DNA from: Membranipora membranacea
Lineage: Eukaryota; Bryozoa; Gymnolaemata; Cheilostomatida; Membraniporidae
DNA: 64,000 nucleotides
Assembly: GCA_914767715.1 (NCBI GenBank)
Contig: OU612071.1
Location: 22,379,681-22,443,680 of the forward strand
Direction: 5' to 3'
A program made the translations under genes and the position numbers. Below are positions 1 to 12,533 of the stretch, in pieces. Position 1 is the stretch's first letter. Each line of letters opens with the position of its first letter. The notes under the pieces are model-generated. The model ran no database searches, was not told the DNA's origin, and was given only the letters and a program-made list of their open reading frames with translations.

Positions 1-95
1 GAGCATTGTTATAAAACGATTGTTCTTGACATTACTTCCATTAGACGTCATCAATTGGAGATGTAATTAGGTTATTTAATTTAGCTTAGGCTTAA

Positions 96-545
96 GGCTG
101 GTTCACATTGTCCGAGATGACACTGTGATGCCATCCCAGATGCTTATCCCAGATGGTCCCAGTCTTATGTTCACATTATAAAATTCATCCCAGACTAGCA
201 GTTAGGTTTTTGTCTGGGATAGTGCTGGGATGATGTTCACATTGTTTAGGATCGTCCCAGATCGAACCAGATGACCCCAGATCATCCAAATTTCTGGTTC
301 ACGTTGCACCCAGATGCAAAATGAGTCTGGGTCCGTCTGGGATAGCATCGGGAAAGTTTGACGCTTACGAACTTTCCCGATACTGTCCCAGACGGAGCCA
401 GACAGCCTGGGATTGTGTCATTTTCATGTTCACATTGACTGGGATGGTTCACACTACCTGTTTGGTTCACACTATCTGACTGGGATGGTTCACACTTCAT
501 GTTCACACTATCTGGGATGGTCGTCTGAGACAATGTGCACCAGCC
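96..545. mobile_element. 450-bp MITE-like non-autonomous DNA transposon
   Basis: The ends are inverted repeats. The left begins GGCTGGTTCACATTGTC, and the right, read on the minus strand, begins GGCTGGTGCACATTGTC. The interior is built from diverged copies of a motif pairing CCCAGA or TCTGGGAT with GTTCACA, in both orientations, so the element can fold on itself. No protein frame is credible. TAA lies directly before the left end (93-95) and again one base after the right end (547-549), which fits a TWA-type duplication as in PIF/Harbinger, but the one-base offset leaves the exact boundary open. Seen: inverted ends and repeated core. Inferred: the superfamily. Confidence 0.75.
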
Positions 546-1074
546 ATAAGATTATTTCTCAAAACAAGCTGAAAGATAATACCAAGATAATATAAGCTTC
601 TCCTTGTAAGCTATTCATAGCAGCTCTCATTAAGCTTTCCTATTAGCCAGCAGTGCATAGCTTCTGTTGTTGAAGTAACCAGTTCTAATAATGTTATCAT
701 TTTCTAAAGTTTACCTTCACTTAGATAATGAATTCAATGTTTCTCTGTTTGGATAATTGAGGACTGGAGTCACAGAGTTTGACCTTTTCAGTTGAGGATT
801 GATCTCAATACACTGCACTGCTTGTGATTCTCTTTGAGGTGGTGAGTTGTTAATATCGTATTTCTTGACTGCGTAATTCTCCATCTGCAGCATAAAACGC
901 CAACGACATAGTTTTTATTGTATTTGTATTTACTCGATTGACTAAACAGGTGTTTTAGTCTACCTTTATAAACAACATTTTTTTGAGGCATAGATTAAAC
1001 AAAATGTTTCCTTTGGCACCTCTGATCTATTCATTAAAAATAAATGCTTTACATGTTTAATGATAGATAATCAC
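546..1074. other. intergenic, nothing recognised
   Basis: AT-rich sequence with only short chance frames and no repeat or domain that I recognise. Confidence 0.5.
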
Positions 1075-4000
1075 TGGTAAGTTGAACGCATCAGCTTTCA
1101 AGGACCATACTGATGTAAAAATCCTTGTCAAGACTATCCTATGCGATCAGTTTTCTTTAAGATCTGACAAACTTTGATATGAAAACTTGCACAAAACATG
1201 AAGGCGCGCACCTCGATGTATTAAGTTGATTATCCTTTATACCTCCTGTTATACTTTAGATTGTTCCTGTCTAAAACAATGAAGGTGGAATTGTTATAAG
1301 CTCTGTACCCACAAGCAACGACGTTACAAAGGTCACCAAGGTCACCAAGAAAAAATGCCCCCCAAGATGCTGATATTGATGACACAGACAGCAGCCAATA
1401 TGACAAGGTCAGTGTTGCGTTTTTGTTTCAACAACTTGTGATCTGCCTGGTGAAAATTGTTGCGTTCAACCAGTTTGTCATTTATGTCATAGGTTATATG
1501 TTGTGAGAAATTCTCTTCTGTTGAATGGCTTGCAAACTTGTTTAAAAATTCAGTTATTCTGGCCTGTAGATTGATAAACAGCTGACCATAACAACTGCTT
1601 GATCTAACATTTCAACTCTTGTGACATTCAGTATAGAGGCAACTCAAATCAAACACTAAACTCAATCCCACAATTCACCTCTTTACCGTTGTACCAGTAT
1701 TATATTGTAAATCCTACAATAAGTTTATTATAAGAGTAATACACATATTTGTCAGAATTTCTGTTGGTGTCCGGTTCTCTGATGCTGTGGTTATCCCTAT
1801 CTGAAACTTCAGTTTGAATTTCAGGTGATGAACAGTTTTTGCTAATGGAAAAGAGACAGATGTGTGATCAGAGGTTGTGTAAAATTGGAACGTCTTGGCA
1901 GAAGACGCTGTAGTTACAACTGAGCCAATTCAGCAAGCTGAAAACTCCTGACTACTCCGTCTGCTCTCTGCCCTCATTTTACAACACTCTATGCAGGTGA
2001 GAATTTTGTTGCCACTACTCTTTTCATAAGTGTATCAATGTGCTCTTGTGCGTCTTACACTACGGTGAATTTTTTTCACATTAAATTTATATCAAGAACA
2101 AAGAATAGGACCTTGATTGTCAAAATTCAGGTCTTGTGTCTTAAAACCATGCTGCTCACGCTTATATTGGTGTGTTGAAAATGTTTTTTTGTTGGCATCA
2201 TCCTCATAAATAGTGATTTATTTAAAGTCATGATCCTGATGACACAAGCTTGAGAATCCAAAGTACTGTAAACAATTGTTCTTTGCTAGAATATGATTTA
2301 AAATATGAACACGTGGCTGGACACGCTAAAGTGCTGGACATGCTAAAGTAAAATATCCTATGTGTCTGCAGCTTTCCTAACCATAATGTTTTGATTTCTT
2401 TCAGCGCAGTATTCCATATCTGAGTAAGAACATCAAGCTGTTAACTGGTGGATATTTGGTATCAGCTTTCATCTTACCTACTGCCTGTTCGTTATGTGAT
2501 GGACAGCAATACAGATTGAAACAACAGGTAAGCATATATCAATTAGTCAACTCAAACAATTTATTTTATATGAATGGGGGGTACAAATCTGACCCTTAGC
2601 AGGTGTATGGCTTGTCTGGACCACATTTCTCATCTTTTATTGGGCCACAAGTTCAGAATCTAAAGAAACTGACACTTGTAAACTTTTCTCAAGCAGCTTG
2701 CCTGAGTTTTCGAAGGTTGTTACTGGGACGTCAATCAATGCATTACATGAAAGCTGCCAGATACATAGTTTGATTTAGATCCTGACACAAAACTTCATAC
2801 TGATGGTGTATCTCTAAAAATAGCCACGCTATGTATTTCACCACTGATCCATAAATTCATATCCATAAGTCTATTCAAACCCTCAAAAACATTTTAGCTC
2901 AATCAATGCTTGTTTAAAGCTCCCCTGCTTTTACTGTAAAATGTAGTGCACGCTATCAGCTTTATGATATGCTTTAGGCTTTATCTGTCTTGAATTGTAT
3001 ACCACATTTTGTAGCCAAAAGCCCAATCATCAGAGGCATTCAAGGTTGCTGTGGAGATGATATTAGTAACTGGTGGCTTAAATGCATATGTCAGATGTGT
3101 GGTCATACAATGACCGTGGAGAAAAATTCTGAGAAAACTGACACACTGCAACGTTACCCCACACAATACTAATTTATTATATTATTTAAGTTATGTAACG
3201 GTATGGGGTAGCTTTGCACACAGAGCTTCGGTTCCACAGACCCTAGATATAATAATTTGCTCAGTGCCAAGTTTGATTGCCTTGACAAACCAATGTTTCC
3301 GTCTTTAATCATCAAGGATTCCTGTCACTTAAATGTTATAGGTCAATCTGGTCGTCAGCTTTCATCGCCCAGTTTCAAATGAAAATTTACAGTTTCCGTT
3401 TTTTTTAAGATAAGCTTAAAAAACTGCAATTACGAACCAATATACACCTGATCTCCTGTGCGACGAAAATTTTAACAGTAACCACATCACATCAGTGACA
3501 TTCAAATAACGAGGAAAGGCTATGGAAGAAGGGAAGAAAATTTAGTGTCAAAACCTATTGACTAATTTCCCTAGGCAACACAAATTCAATAAGATGATCG
3601 CATCACCTTTCAAAGACGATAGTAGTTTCTGATGTAAAAATCCTTGTCATGACTATCATTGGCGATCAGTTTTCTTTTAAATATGAAAAACTTTGATTAG
3701 AAATTGTCCATAAAACATGAAGAGTGTACTGTGCTATATTGAGATGATCGTCATTAAACCCTTTTGTATATTTTGGTTGTTTCAGCCCATCACAATGAAG
3801 ATGGAGCTCTGTTCCAACAAGTTTTAACGACAATCAAGCAGAGATCAGGGCAATTCTGAATTAACATCTTGCAGTTCCCGGCATGTTATGCACAAGTACA
3901 AAGACCACCTCAAGATGCTGATGCTGATAACACAGACGGCAGCCGATATGACAAGGTGAGTTTTGTTTTTCTCTCAACAGCTTGGGATCTGACCGGTAAA

Positions 4001-6165
4001 AGCCGTTGCAGTTGAGCCAGTTTGTGTCTTAGGCTATATGTTATAAACAATTCTATACTGTTGAATGAGTTGCAAACCTGTATAAAAAAATCAGTCACTA
4101 TGGTCTGTAAATTGATAAACTGGCCATAAAAAAACGCTGATTATGAAGGATTGATAGAAAAGCTTAATCTAACAATACTCTAGCATTGAAGTTGAATTCT
4201 AGTAAGCATTTTTATATATGCTCTTGTAATTTATGATGACATAAACTGCTAACATTTTGTATTGGGGCAACTTAAATCAAACACTAAAATCAATCCCACA
4301 ATTCACCAGTTTTATTGTGTACATCCTACAATAAGTTTATTATAAGAGCTATGCATACATTGGTCAGAATTTCTGTTGGTGTCTGGTCCTCTGATGTTGT
4401 GGTAATCCCTAGTTCACACGTTAATTTAAATTTCAGGTAATGACCATTTATTGCTAATAGAAAAGAGACAGTGTTGTGATCAGAGGCTCTACATTCATGA
4501 AGCTGCAAAAAAAACTGATGCAACTAGCTGAAATCTCCTGACTACTCTGTCTGCTCTCTGCCATTATTTTACAACACTCTATGAACGTGAGAATTTTGTT
4601 GCCAGTATTATTTTCATAAATTTTCACTGAGCTCTTATGCTTCTCACACAACAATAATGTTTTTCTCACTAAATTTATTACAAGAACCTTCCAACAAGAC
4701 CGTGATTGTCCCAATTCAGGTCTTGTGCCATAAAACCATACTACTAATGCTTAGCTGCGTTGAAAATGTTGTTGTTTTTGGCATCATCCTCATAAAATGG
4801 TGATTTATTCAAAGTCATGATCCTGATGCCACAAGCTTGTGGATCCAAAGCACTGTTGTTATCTAGAATATGAAATAAAATATGAACACGTTACTGGTCA
4901 TTGTGATAATTTTCAAGATACGTAAACTATCGTATATGTCTGCAGCTTTTTTTTTCTTTCAGCACAATATCAAAAGTCTGAGTAAGTGCATCATGCTGTT
5001 AACTGCTGGATAGTTGGTATCAGTTTTCATCTTACCTACTGGCTGTTTGTTATGTGACGGACAACAATACAGATTCTAACTATCGGTAAGCCTATATCAA
5101 TTAGTCTGCTTAAACCAAACCCTCAAACAACATTTGAGACCAATCAATGCTTGTTTAAAGCTCCCTGCTTTTACTGTAGAAGGTTTCAGCTTTATAATTT
5201 AACCATTGAATTCCATATCTGGAATAACATCATAAGCTTCCTTTTGCAAAACGATGGGCTTGCAAAAATAGCCAGACACTAGTAACATTCTATACAAGCC
5301 CGAAATCATTGACGCTGAAAGCATTTTGTTTCTGTTCGCAGTTTTGTAAAAAATGCAATTTCCCAGCTTATATTATTCATGCTAGTAGGGACAGCCAATC
5401 AGTTTGATGTCAGATGATCTGTGTTGAGCTTTCTAGCAGCATGATGTTATGATACTAATTCTGTTCCATAAGAAGAATTTAATTCAGTGAATTTAACCTA
5501 TTTGGCTTTATCCGTCTTGAATAATATGCCACATTTTGTAGCCATAAGCACCAACTTTTGGAACATTCAAGTCAACTGTGGAGATGATAATAGTAACAGG
5601 TGGCTCGAATGCATATATGACAGATAGCCTGGGCAGGCTGTCGGGGGCTGTCAGCCTGTCAACAGCCTGCCCAGGCTATATGAAAGATGTGTAGCCTTAT
5701 AATGACAGCTTGAAGCAACTTGATAGAGTTACCCCACACAATACTTATATTTTATTATGTAAGTAAAGTAATTGTATGGGGTAGCTTTGCACACAAAGCT
5801 TCAGCTCCACAGACCCTAGTTATAAGAATTTGCTCAGTGCCCAGTTTGATTGCCTTGACAAACGAATATTTTCATCTTTAATTATTAAGGATTCCTGTCA
5901 CTTGAATGCTATAGATCAGGTCAATCTGGTCGTCATCAGTCTTCGACAATAATATCAAATGAAAAATTTACAATTTCCCTTTTATTTTCAGATAAGCTTG
6001 GAGACTGCACCTGCACTCCTGGGATACAACGGCAGTAACAGCATCACATCAGTGACACTCAACCAGGAACCCAATAGAAGTAGGGAGTAGTAAGGAAGAC
6101 ATTATGAAGAAGATTTAATATCAAAACCTACACACGGCTATTTTCCCGAGGCAACTCGAATTCAG
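1075..6165. repeat. two diverged tandem copies of a ~2.5-kb unit (A 1075-3590, B 3590-6165)
   Basis: The same landmarks recur in the same order about 2.5-2.6 kb apart: the block ending AAAATCCTTGTC near 1118-1130 and 3637-3649; a block with CACAGACRGCAGCC near 1381 and 3930; ATCAAACACTAAA near 1649 and 4276; a block with TCTTGTGYC near 2131 and 4710; the TTGTTATGTGA block near 2490 and 5045; and CACATCAGTGACA near 3485 and 6045. Several landmarks sit beside splice-like signals (CAGGTAAGC near 2527 and a matching GGTAAGC near 5095), so the unit may once have held exons. Both copies now have stops in all frames. I do not recognise a protein. Confidence 0.65.
5615..5688. mobile_element. 52-bp palindromic insertion flanked by an 11-bp target duplication
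   Basis: A 17-bp perfect inverted repeat (5625-5641 and 5662-5678) has arms built on AGCCTGGGCAGGCTGT. The insert proper is 5626-5677. It is bracketed by ATATGACAGAT (5615-5625) and ATATGAAAGAT (5678-5688), a 10/11 match. Copy A at about 3085-3102 and copy D near 14835 carry the equivalent site with only one such motif and no palindrome. The paralogous empty site shows that this is an insertion rather than a local stem. It encodes nothing. Confidence 0.8.
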
Positions 6166-8670
6166 TAAGTTGAACCCTGCGTCTTCCAAATACTATATTG
6201 GTTTTCGAAAAAATACGAATGATTGAATTTCTTAAGTGAGCAAAGTACGATAGAAATTGAGGGTGGTTCAAGTACACTGATATATTGTTAAGGGTATGTT
6301 TATCAGACATTTTGTTACACTTTAGATATGTTTTGATACAGTCCATAATGATGAGATTGAGTTGTGATGAGCTCTGAACCAAATGGTGCCTTCAGGGTTT
6401 TAAACGACTTCCAAACAGAAAATAGGGCAATAAAGTCTGAATACAGACCTTACAGTTTTAACTAAGAATACTGGTATACCATGCACAGGAACAGTCAATG
6501 CCTCAAGATGCTTATGTTTGTAACACCAATATGACATAATGAGAGTTTTGTTCTTCTCTCAACAACTTGTGATCTGACCTTTAAATATTGTTGCGGTCAT
6601 TTTCATGTTAATTGTTATAGGAAAATTTTACTCCGCTAATGAATTGCAAACTTGTTTCAAAAATCCATATATTTCATTCTTGTATCAGTGTCAGATTCAG
6701 TGAAGTTTATTTATACAGTCGGCAAAATGAGAATAATAAAATTGAATGGTTACATTACTTAAAACATGGACTCGGAAAAAGCGAGACATAGATAAAGTTT
6801 ATAAACATAAAATTACAAAGGTTGTATGTCAAAATAAGGCATCACGGTTGGAAAAAATAATTTTGGTACCTTTTTGAGTCTTGCAGATGTAAGTTAAGAA
6901 AATAGCATTAGAGGATGTACTTCTGCTGTGTATATATATGTACGTATTTTGTATCAATTTTCATGATAAAATTTGTTGCTTTCCTGAGTGCTCCGTTATA
7001 AAATATAGGCATAAGAATTCTCAATAAAAAATGACTGAGAATAAGTATAAAATGAGTTATGAAAAGATAGAGTTTAACAGTCTTCACCTGAAACAGAATT
7101 TTCTGGCATTAACTCTGTATTTTGACACACAGTATCTACCAGATGGCAATTTTTCGAAGTCTATGATAGTGTCTAGTCCACAGCATTTCATATGCAAACA
7201 TTTGGTTTTGAAAGCTTTGTTGTATACTTCACTGATGTTTGTACGAGAGATTCGGTGTTGGCTTAGACGAAATGCTACAGTGATGGTGTGGTTGTACTGT
7301 TTCATGTCATCTTGATTTAAGTGTCCGTAGATTATGGATAGATGGTAAGATAAGGACACTTTCTATAAATGTGGTGTAAGCTAACTGAATTGTGGTTGCG
7401 ATGACATTGAGGTAGGCTAATTGTTTCACGATGAATAATCTTTTGTTAGACTTCTCCAATGTATGGTATTAAATGAGAGTTTTCTTTCCAGTGTTGTTCC
7501 GAGGTATTTGTATTTGTACTGAAGTAGCCCATGACTGAAGTTGCAGCAGTCACTGATACTTTATTGATAACAATGGCTGATCTAAATAATGCATAAAAAT
7601 AATGAAATATATTACATATAGCCAGTCCAGATAATTCTTTGGGTGATTGAAACCTCGAAGCACCAAATGCGTGTAAAATTGAAAAGTTTGATCCTTATAA
7701 TGGATGTACACAAATTTCAGATGAAGGAGAAAAGAAGGCATATTGATTGAAGGATTTAAAAGCACAATTGTTTTCTCAATTGAAGGAGCAAAAAATTCCC
7801 AGCATGCTGGACAGCTTTGTACTTCTGTGTAAAATCTGCCAATGGTACATAATACATTATATCGGACAGTCGGAGGTATAAACATCCTGCTGTTGCCTGA
7901 CTAAAATCTAAATCTCTCTTTTCAGTTTTCATACCGCTTGCACTCAAAAATCAGTCTCCTTGTTCACTAATATGATGTTTTGCGCTTTATAGTGTTTCCC
8001 ATCTGAGGTCGCAATCGATTCCCCTGCTTTGATTTTTTCCTTCCATTCAGTCACTCCTCCGCTAACGCCGTCCAGAGAGGTTAATGATTGGTCTGCTGGG
8101 AATTAAAACGGCATTACAGATCAGTGTCAGCATAATTATGTATATAAAATTAAATTTAAGTTCAAGCATGAAAGACAGTTGACTTTTTAGATTTACATTT
8201 ACATTTTACTTAGAACGATACTTGGCTATCAAGTGCTCGAGAAAAATCAACACCCCCCCCCCTATAATTGTACTTGAGTATTGTGAGCCAAATCTAAATC
8301 TGATTTTATATCATCAATAAGCTGTAGAATAGCGTCTAGTGTCCCAACAAAAAGCATACTGATTGCTACCGATGGGATGTTTCACACAAAACTCGATCTT
8401 GTCAACGATAACCTGTTCACAGACTTTGCCTAAAAGATGCAGCAAAGAAACTTTGATCCAATAACTGGGTCCAAAAACACCGATTGAGATCAACTGATAG
8501 AACAGCTTGTTTTTATTTTTCAACTCTTATGGCATTATGTTTTGAGGTAGCTCAAGTTGATCAATCACTAAAAACACCAAAAATTAAGTAGGAAAGAATA
8601 TCTGTTGGTGACTATTAATGTTTGTAGCTGAAATGTTCAACTACTTGTTGTGGTAACCCTTAGTCCTAAT
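6166..8670. repeat. third diverged copy (C) of the 2.5-kb unit, split by a LINE
   Basis: Left part 6166-6680 matches copies A and B: AGTTGAACC start, AGCTCTGWACC block near 6370, and the block before TCTCAACAACTTGTGATCTG near 6557. Similarity resumes at about 8522 (AACTCTTATGGCATT, TCTGTTGGTG near 8600, TGTGGTAACCCT near 8650), where A and B have the next part of the unit. The intervening 1.8 kb is the LINE remnant. This gives a relative order: unit duplication first, LINE insertion later. Confidence 0.5.
6690..8521 (-). mobile_element. degraded non-LTR retrotransposon (CR1/L2-type)
   Basis: Reverse-transcriptase signatures survive on the minus strand in the expected order. SLLHLLGKVCEQVIVDKI followed by IGSNQYAFC (about 8450-8340) is the early RT block. 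YLGTTLERKLSF (about 7515-7480) is the post-catalytic block. FIESVLILPSI, IIYGHLNQDD and LPSGRYCVSKYRVNARK (about 7380-7090) form the C-terminal tail seen in vertebrate and invertebrate L2/CR1-like LINEs. Stops and shifts separate the blocks. The 3' part near 6710-6735 reads as an AT-rich tail. It is not functional. The family call rests on motifs only. Confidence 0.7.
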
Positions 8671-9460
8671 CCTGAACAGGGTAACATAGTGAAAACAAAC
8701 TCCCACCGGGAAGAAGCTCAAATAGGGAGCTTCTCAGCTCTAGGGTGGTGATGGGTGGCATCTTGAGATCTATTATATCACCCGATAAACACTTAACAGT
8801 TCTGCCCATTCAGCTTCATTCACTGCAAGACATACTATATTCTTACCTGTTCTTCTCTTTGGTTATACTATCAAACACTGGGTAACCAACTAAGTTGCTT
8901 TGCTTGTAATTTTCATATTAGCTTCAATTAACCCGCGAGTGAGTAGCGCATAGGTTATGATATTTGAACACACACTCTGAAGTCTAACCAGTAAGAGACT
9001 GTGTTTGTTACAAAGTGAGGTCACTTCCGCTAGTCTGGTCCTTTGAGTATTGTCAAGAGCACATTCTATCCCTCAAAGTTTTTAAGCCTCAGTGCCTTGG
9101 AGATTTTCTGGTACAGGGACTTTTTTTATTCAAAGGTGTATCCTAGTATGTTGAGTCATGCCTTTTGTTGAACTTTGAAATGCACCGAACTCAAAATGAA
9201 TTTTACAACAGCCAATCAGCTGCTTGGGTAGGTCACTTTGTTATTCATTCAACTATTGGAGCCAAACACTGTAAAATTCGAAAATATATACTTTTTTTTG
9301 ATAAATCAACAAGCCAGGCAGGAAATTTCTGGGGGTTCTCGACATATAAGTAATACTATTATCTCCACATATCTGATTACTACTTATTCCCGATTTCGAT
9401 CTTATCATATTGTGCAACCCAGTGGCGTATATTATCACTCACGGCCCACAGATATCCGCG
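8671..9460. other. intergenic, nothing recognised
   Basis: No coding or repeat signal that I can support. Confidence 0.45.
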
Positions 9461-9461
9461 A

Positions 9462-9546
9462 GTGGCTGAATAGCTCAGTGTGTAGAGTGTCTGCTTTATA
9501 ATCACTGTTGATCAGATTGTTGTGGGTTCGAATCCCATCAAGGTCG
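9462..9546 (+). repeat. tRNA-like sequence (tRNA pseudogene or SINE head)
   Basis: A good Pol III A box (TAGCTCAGTGTG, 9471-9482) is followed 43 bp later by a perfect B box (GGTTCGAATCC, 9525-9535) with a T-arm-like stem around it. The D stem can form, but the acceptor-stem halves (GGCTGAA against the bases after the T arm) do not pair, and the anticodon arm has a non-complementary 3' side with an over-long variable region. It is therefore not a working tRNA gene. A tRNA-derived SINE head is the likeliest reading. I see no second clear copy in the window. Confidence 0.6.
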
Positions 9547-9867
9547 AATTTTTTTCAAATGGGTGCTTTATAACTGGAGCATTTTTACCGTAATCTTCTA
9601 CTGCTATTGAGTTGTTTTCTGAAAGTACCCAACAGCTCAGTGAGCTATTGAAATACCTCTCTGCTTGCACTATTTTGCTACCGATATGCAATAATTTCCG
9701 TGGTGGGAGGGCACTTAAGCGCCCCTCCCACACCCTCCTCGCCACGCCTACGGCGTGTGGATAGGGCTGCGCCCGATCATTATGCTCATCTCTAAAAATT
9801 CAGTGAGTGAAAATTTTTGCAACCTTATAATTAGCTTCCTATGTGACTGTAAATATTTTTTTTTTAT

Positions 9868-10510
9868 GGCAGCTGTCAAAGTCAGAAGCCTACAACACAG
9901 GGAGCGCTTTTTAAAAGGCATATACCTGTGTGGCGTTGTTGGTTCGATACCCAGTGGAATGCTGCTTTTCTCTCTTTCTGCTCTTCTTTTTTTATCGCAG
10001 CTGTCAAAGTCGGAAGCTTGCAAGAATTTTTTTTACCAGGCTGTATCACTTTGTTGGTTCGATACCTAGCGGTATGCTGCTCTTCTTTTTTATCGCAACT
10101 GTCAAAGTTTAAGGCTTGTCACAATTTTTTACCATGCAGTGGTTTTTGACAGACAGGCATCTAATTGTGTTGTTTTGTTGTTTCGATTCTCAGAGTTTTG
10201 CTGCTCTTCTTTTTTATTTTATAGCAGCTGTAAAATTCAGACCCTTACCACAACTTGTTTTATCAGGTAGCACTCTTTGACACGCATCTACGTATATTGC
10301 AATAACTATTTCATAACATACTGCATAGTTAGCAACGGGTTAGGTTCTCAGAGGGTTGCTGCGCTTCTCTTGTACTCATACTCTGTAACTTTGTTGACCC
10401 AATCCTGAGAAGTTTGTTCTTCTTTTCTATAGCAGCTGTCATAGCCAGAAGCTTGCCACAACTTTGTTTCACCAGGCAGCACCTGTTTATAGAAGATGGA
10501 TACTTGTGCA
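9868..10510 (+). repeat. five diverged ~100-200-bp tandem copies with B-box-like cores
   Basis: Copies begin with a variant of TATMGCAGCTGTCAAAGTC at about 9866, 9992, 10090, 10219 and 10426. Each continues with an AAGCTTGCCACAA-like block, a TTACCAGGCAG-like block, then (in copies 1-4) GTTGGTTCGATACCCAG and GCTGCTCTTCTTTTTT. The GGTTCGATACC core resembles a Pol III B box and lies close to the tRNA-like sequence at 9462, so the array may derive from a SINE body. Age is suggested by heavy divergence. Confidence 0.6.
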
Positions 10511-10729
10511 TAATGTTTCAATTACTTTTACTAAGCAAACCCATTTGTCTCCTGTAGTTTCAATTTTCGGAAAGTTGGACTGGCCTCCTACCTGTACTGA
10601 AACCTTTAATAGTCCCTGCTAGATTCTACTCATAGCTTTTCATCATGTCTCTGTGAATGCCTTAGTTATTGAAACAACCATAGCTCCCATTCTCTACAGC
10701 ATTGCAGTGAGCCTCGCAGGCAGTGTGCC

Positions 10730-11111
10730 ATGTCTATGTATAGTAAGCAGGGGCTGCGGCATCAATCTTCCTATGCCAGTAGGAATTACTATCAGCGCCA
10801 GGCAGCTCGGCAGATTCTCTTTCCTGACCCTACCAATGCTGGCAATGCGGATGCTTATGCCAAACCACTGCCACATCAAGACCCTCGCCCACCATCTCCT
10901 CAATCTGTTAACTTTGACCTGGTTTTCCTTTACAAAATGCTGCTTACGATGATGATGGATGAAGACATGATATGACATTGAACAATTCCACCATGATCCT
11001 CAGTTTCTCCAACTTCAGCGAAAGTTCTCTCACAAGTTCAATGGTATCAGTCAACTTGTTCGCCAATATTGTAGTGGAAGATCTCTTCTGAAAACTGTGC
11101 AAGGGGGATAA
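10730..11111 (+). pseudogene. coding-looking relic, unknown protein, one frameshift
   Basis: Two adjacent plus-strand frames look coding rather than random. The first (10730-10975) has NYYQRQAARQILFPDP and a Pro-rich stretch. The second (10971-11111) has IEQFHHDPQFLQLQRKF and ISQLVRQYCSGRSLLK. They abut at 10968-10974, offset by one frame. Local GC is higher than the surroundings. I recognise no family. It may be an exon pair, a pseudogene or chance. Confidence 0.3.
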
Positions 11112-12425
11112 ATTTCATGACCAAAACAAACATTGATACCATCTTTGCGCCTGCCCTGATCACGATATTAGTCAGTGAAGTGGTCATGCACTTTTCGAAC
11201 AGCATTCCTGATCTCGTTGAATCGTCTATCATAATAGGTGGATGATTTTCTCTTTTCCAGTGCACTGATTCGGTTTGTCAGAAGTTCTGTTCGTTTTCTC
11301 ACGAAGTTTTAGACATTTTGGGCGTTTAGTGTGAACATAATATATCCTCACCCATTTCATAATTTCTCTCAACAGAGAAGATATCACTTGGGATTTGGTC
11401 ATTGCATACGATTTCAGGCAATGAGGATAATGGTGATGGTGTACCTGAAAATGATTCTGAACATCTGGCATATTGTTTAGTGTGGTTTGTTGGGTTTGGT
11501 GGTACTGCTAGCTTAGGAACAATGTTGTTTACTACGGTGTTCTTGATGAGGTTTCCTATGGATTAAGCTTTGGCATCCTGAATATGGATTGTCCCAGATT
11601 TTAATATAGTGATATGCACATCAAGGTTTATTGATGTCATCATGTACCCATTATTGTAATTTACTGGGCGTTGTTTGCTGTTGGAAAAGAGTATCAGTTA
11701 TTTCTATTTCCCGAGAAATAAATCTTGCAACAGTCTATAGTGTACACACAGAAACTGCCAGTATACTCTGCACAGTATCTTTAGAGGTGTAGCTGATTGA
11801 TATATTGATCAGGAGCACACAGTTTGAGTCGGTTTTAGTTTTTAGATTTCAAGAGCATTCATGCTTTTTTGCTGGAACAAAAGACTTGGTCGTTCTTGAT
11901 CGCTACCTGCACTAACAGTTTGTGTACATCTGCACAAAATCATCATCTGATATGAGATCAGTCATGGCTGACCCAGAAAAGGAAAAACCGCTATGGAAGC
12001 CCAAAAGAATGAAAATAACTTTGGGGCAGCTGGAAATTAACAGCACAGACTCGCCAGTCCAAGACTGATGTAAAATTTTGTCAAAGATATGAATCAGAAT
12101 CAAGAAGTCATAATTATTGTTAGGTTTATTGGTGATGTTTAGGATATTTATTGGGAGCAATTACAGAGGCATCTTGCATGTAGTGTGGTTGACGTAAAAA
12201 GGAAATAGCCACTGCATTGTGGTAATCATAATAGACAATAGAATACGACATCACATCCTGTCCTGCTGGTTTACTTAATTCATATGCTATGATATGTAGA
12301 TTGGCGATTTGAAAAAAGACCAAAACCTGCTTGCGAAGAGACATACAGCAAACCTTACATGAAGATCGTAGTTCTCTCCAAAACAAGATTCACAGGTTTT
12401 GTGCTCATATTCTCCTCAATATTTT
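11112..12425. other. intergenic, nothing recognised
   Basis: Only short frames, and no repeat or domain that I can support. Confidence 0.4.
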
Positions 12426-12427
12426 GT

Positions 12428-12533
12428 TCTTTTTTTTCTTCACTTTTTCAGTTTTTCACTTTTTCACTTCTTCACTTTTTGACTTGACTTTTTGACTTTT
12501 TGACTTTTTGACTTTTTGACTTTTTGACTTTTA
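12428..12533. repeat. CTTTTTCA / CTTTTTGA microsatellite
   Basis: An eight- to nine-base unit, first ACTTTTTC variants, then five near-identical TTTTTGACT units (about 12475-12530). The strand is strongly pyrimidine-biased. Read on the minus strand it gives a Lys/Ser-rich string that should not be taken for a protein. Confidence 0.85.

Noticed and set aside
9462-9546. Functional tRNA gene
   Set aside because: The acceptor and anticodon stems do not pair, although the A and B boxes are good.
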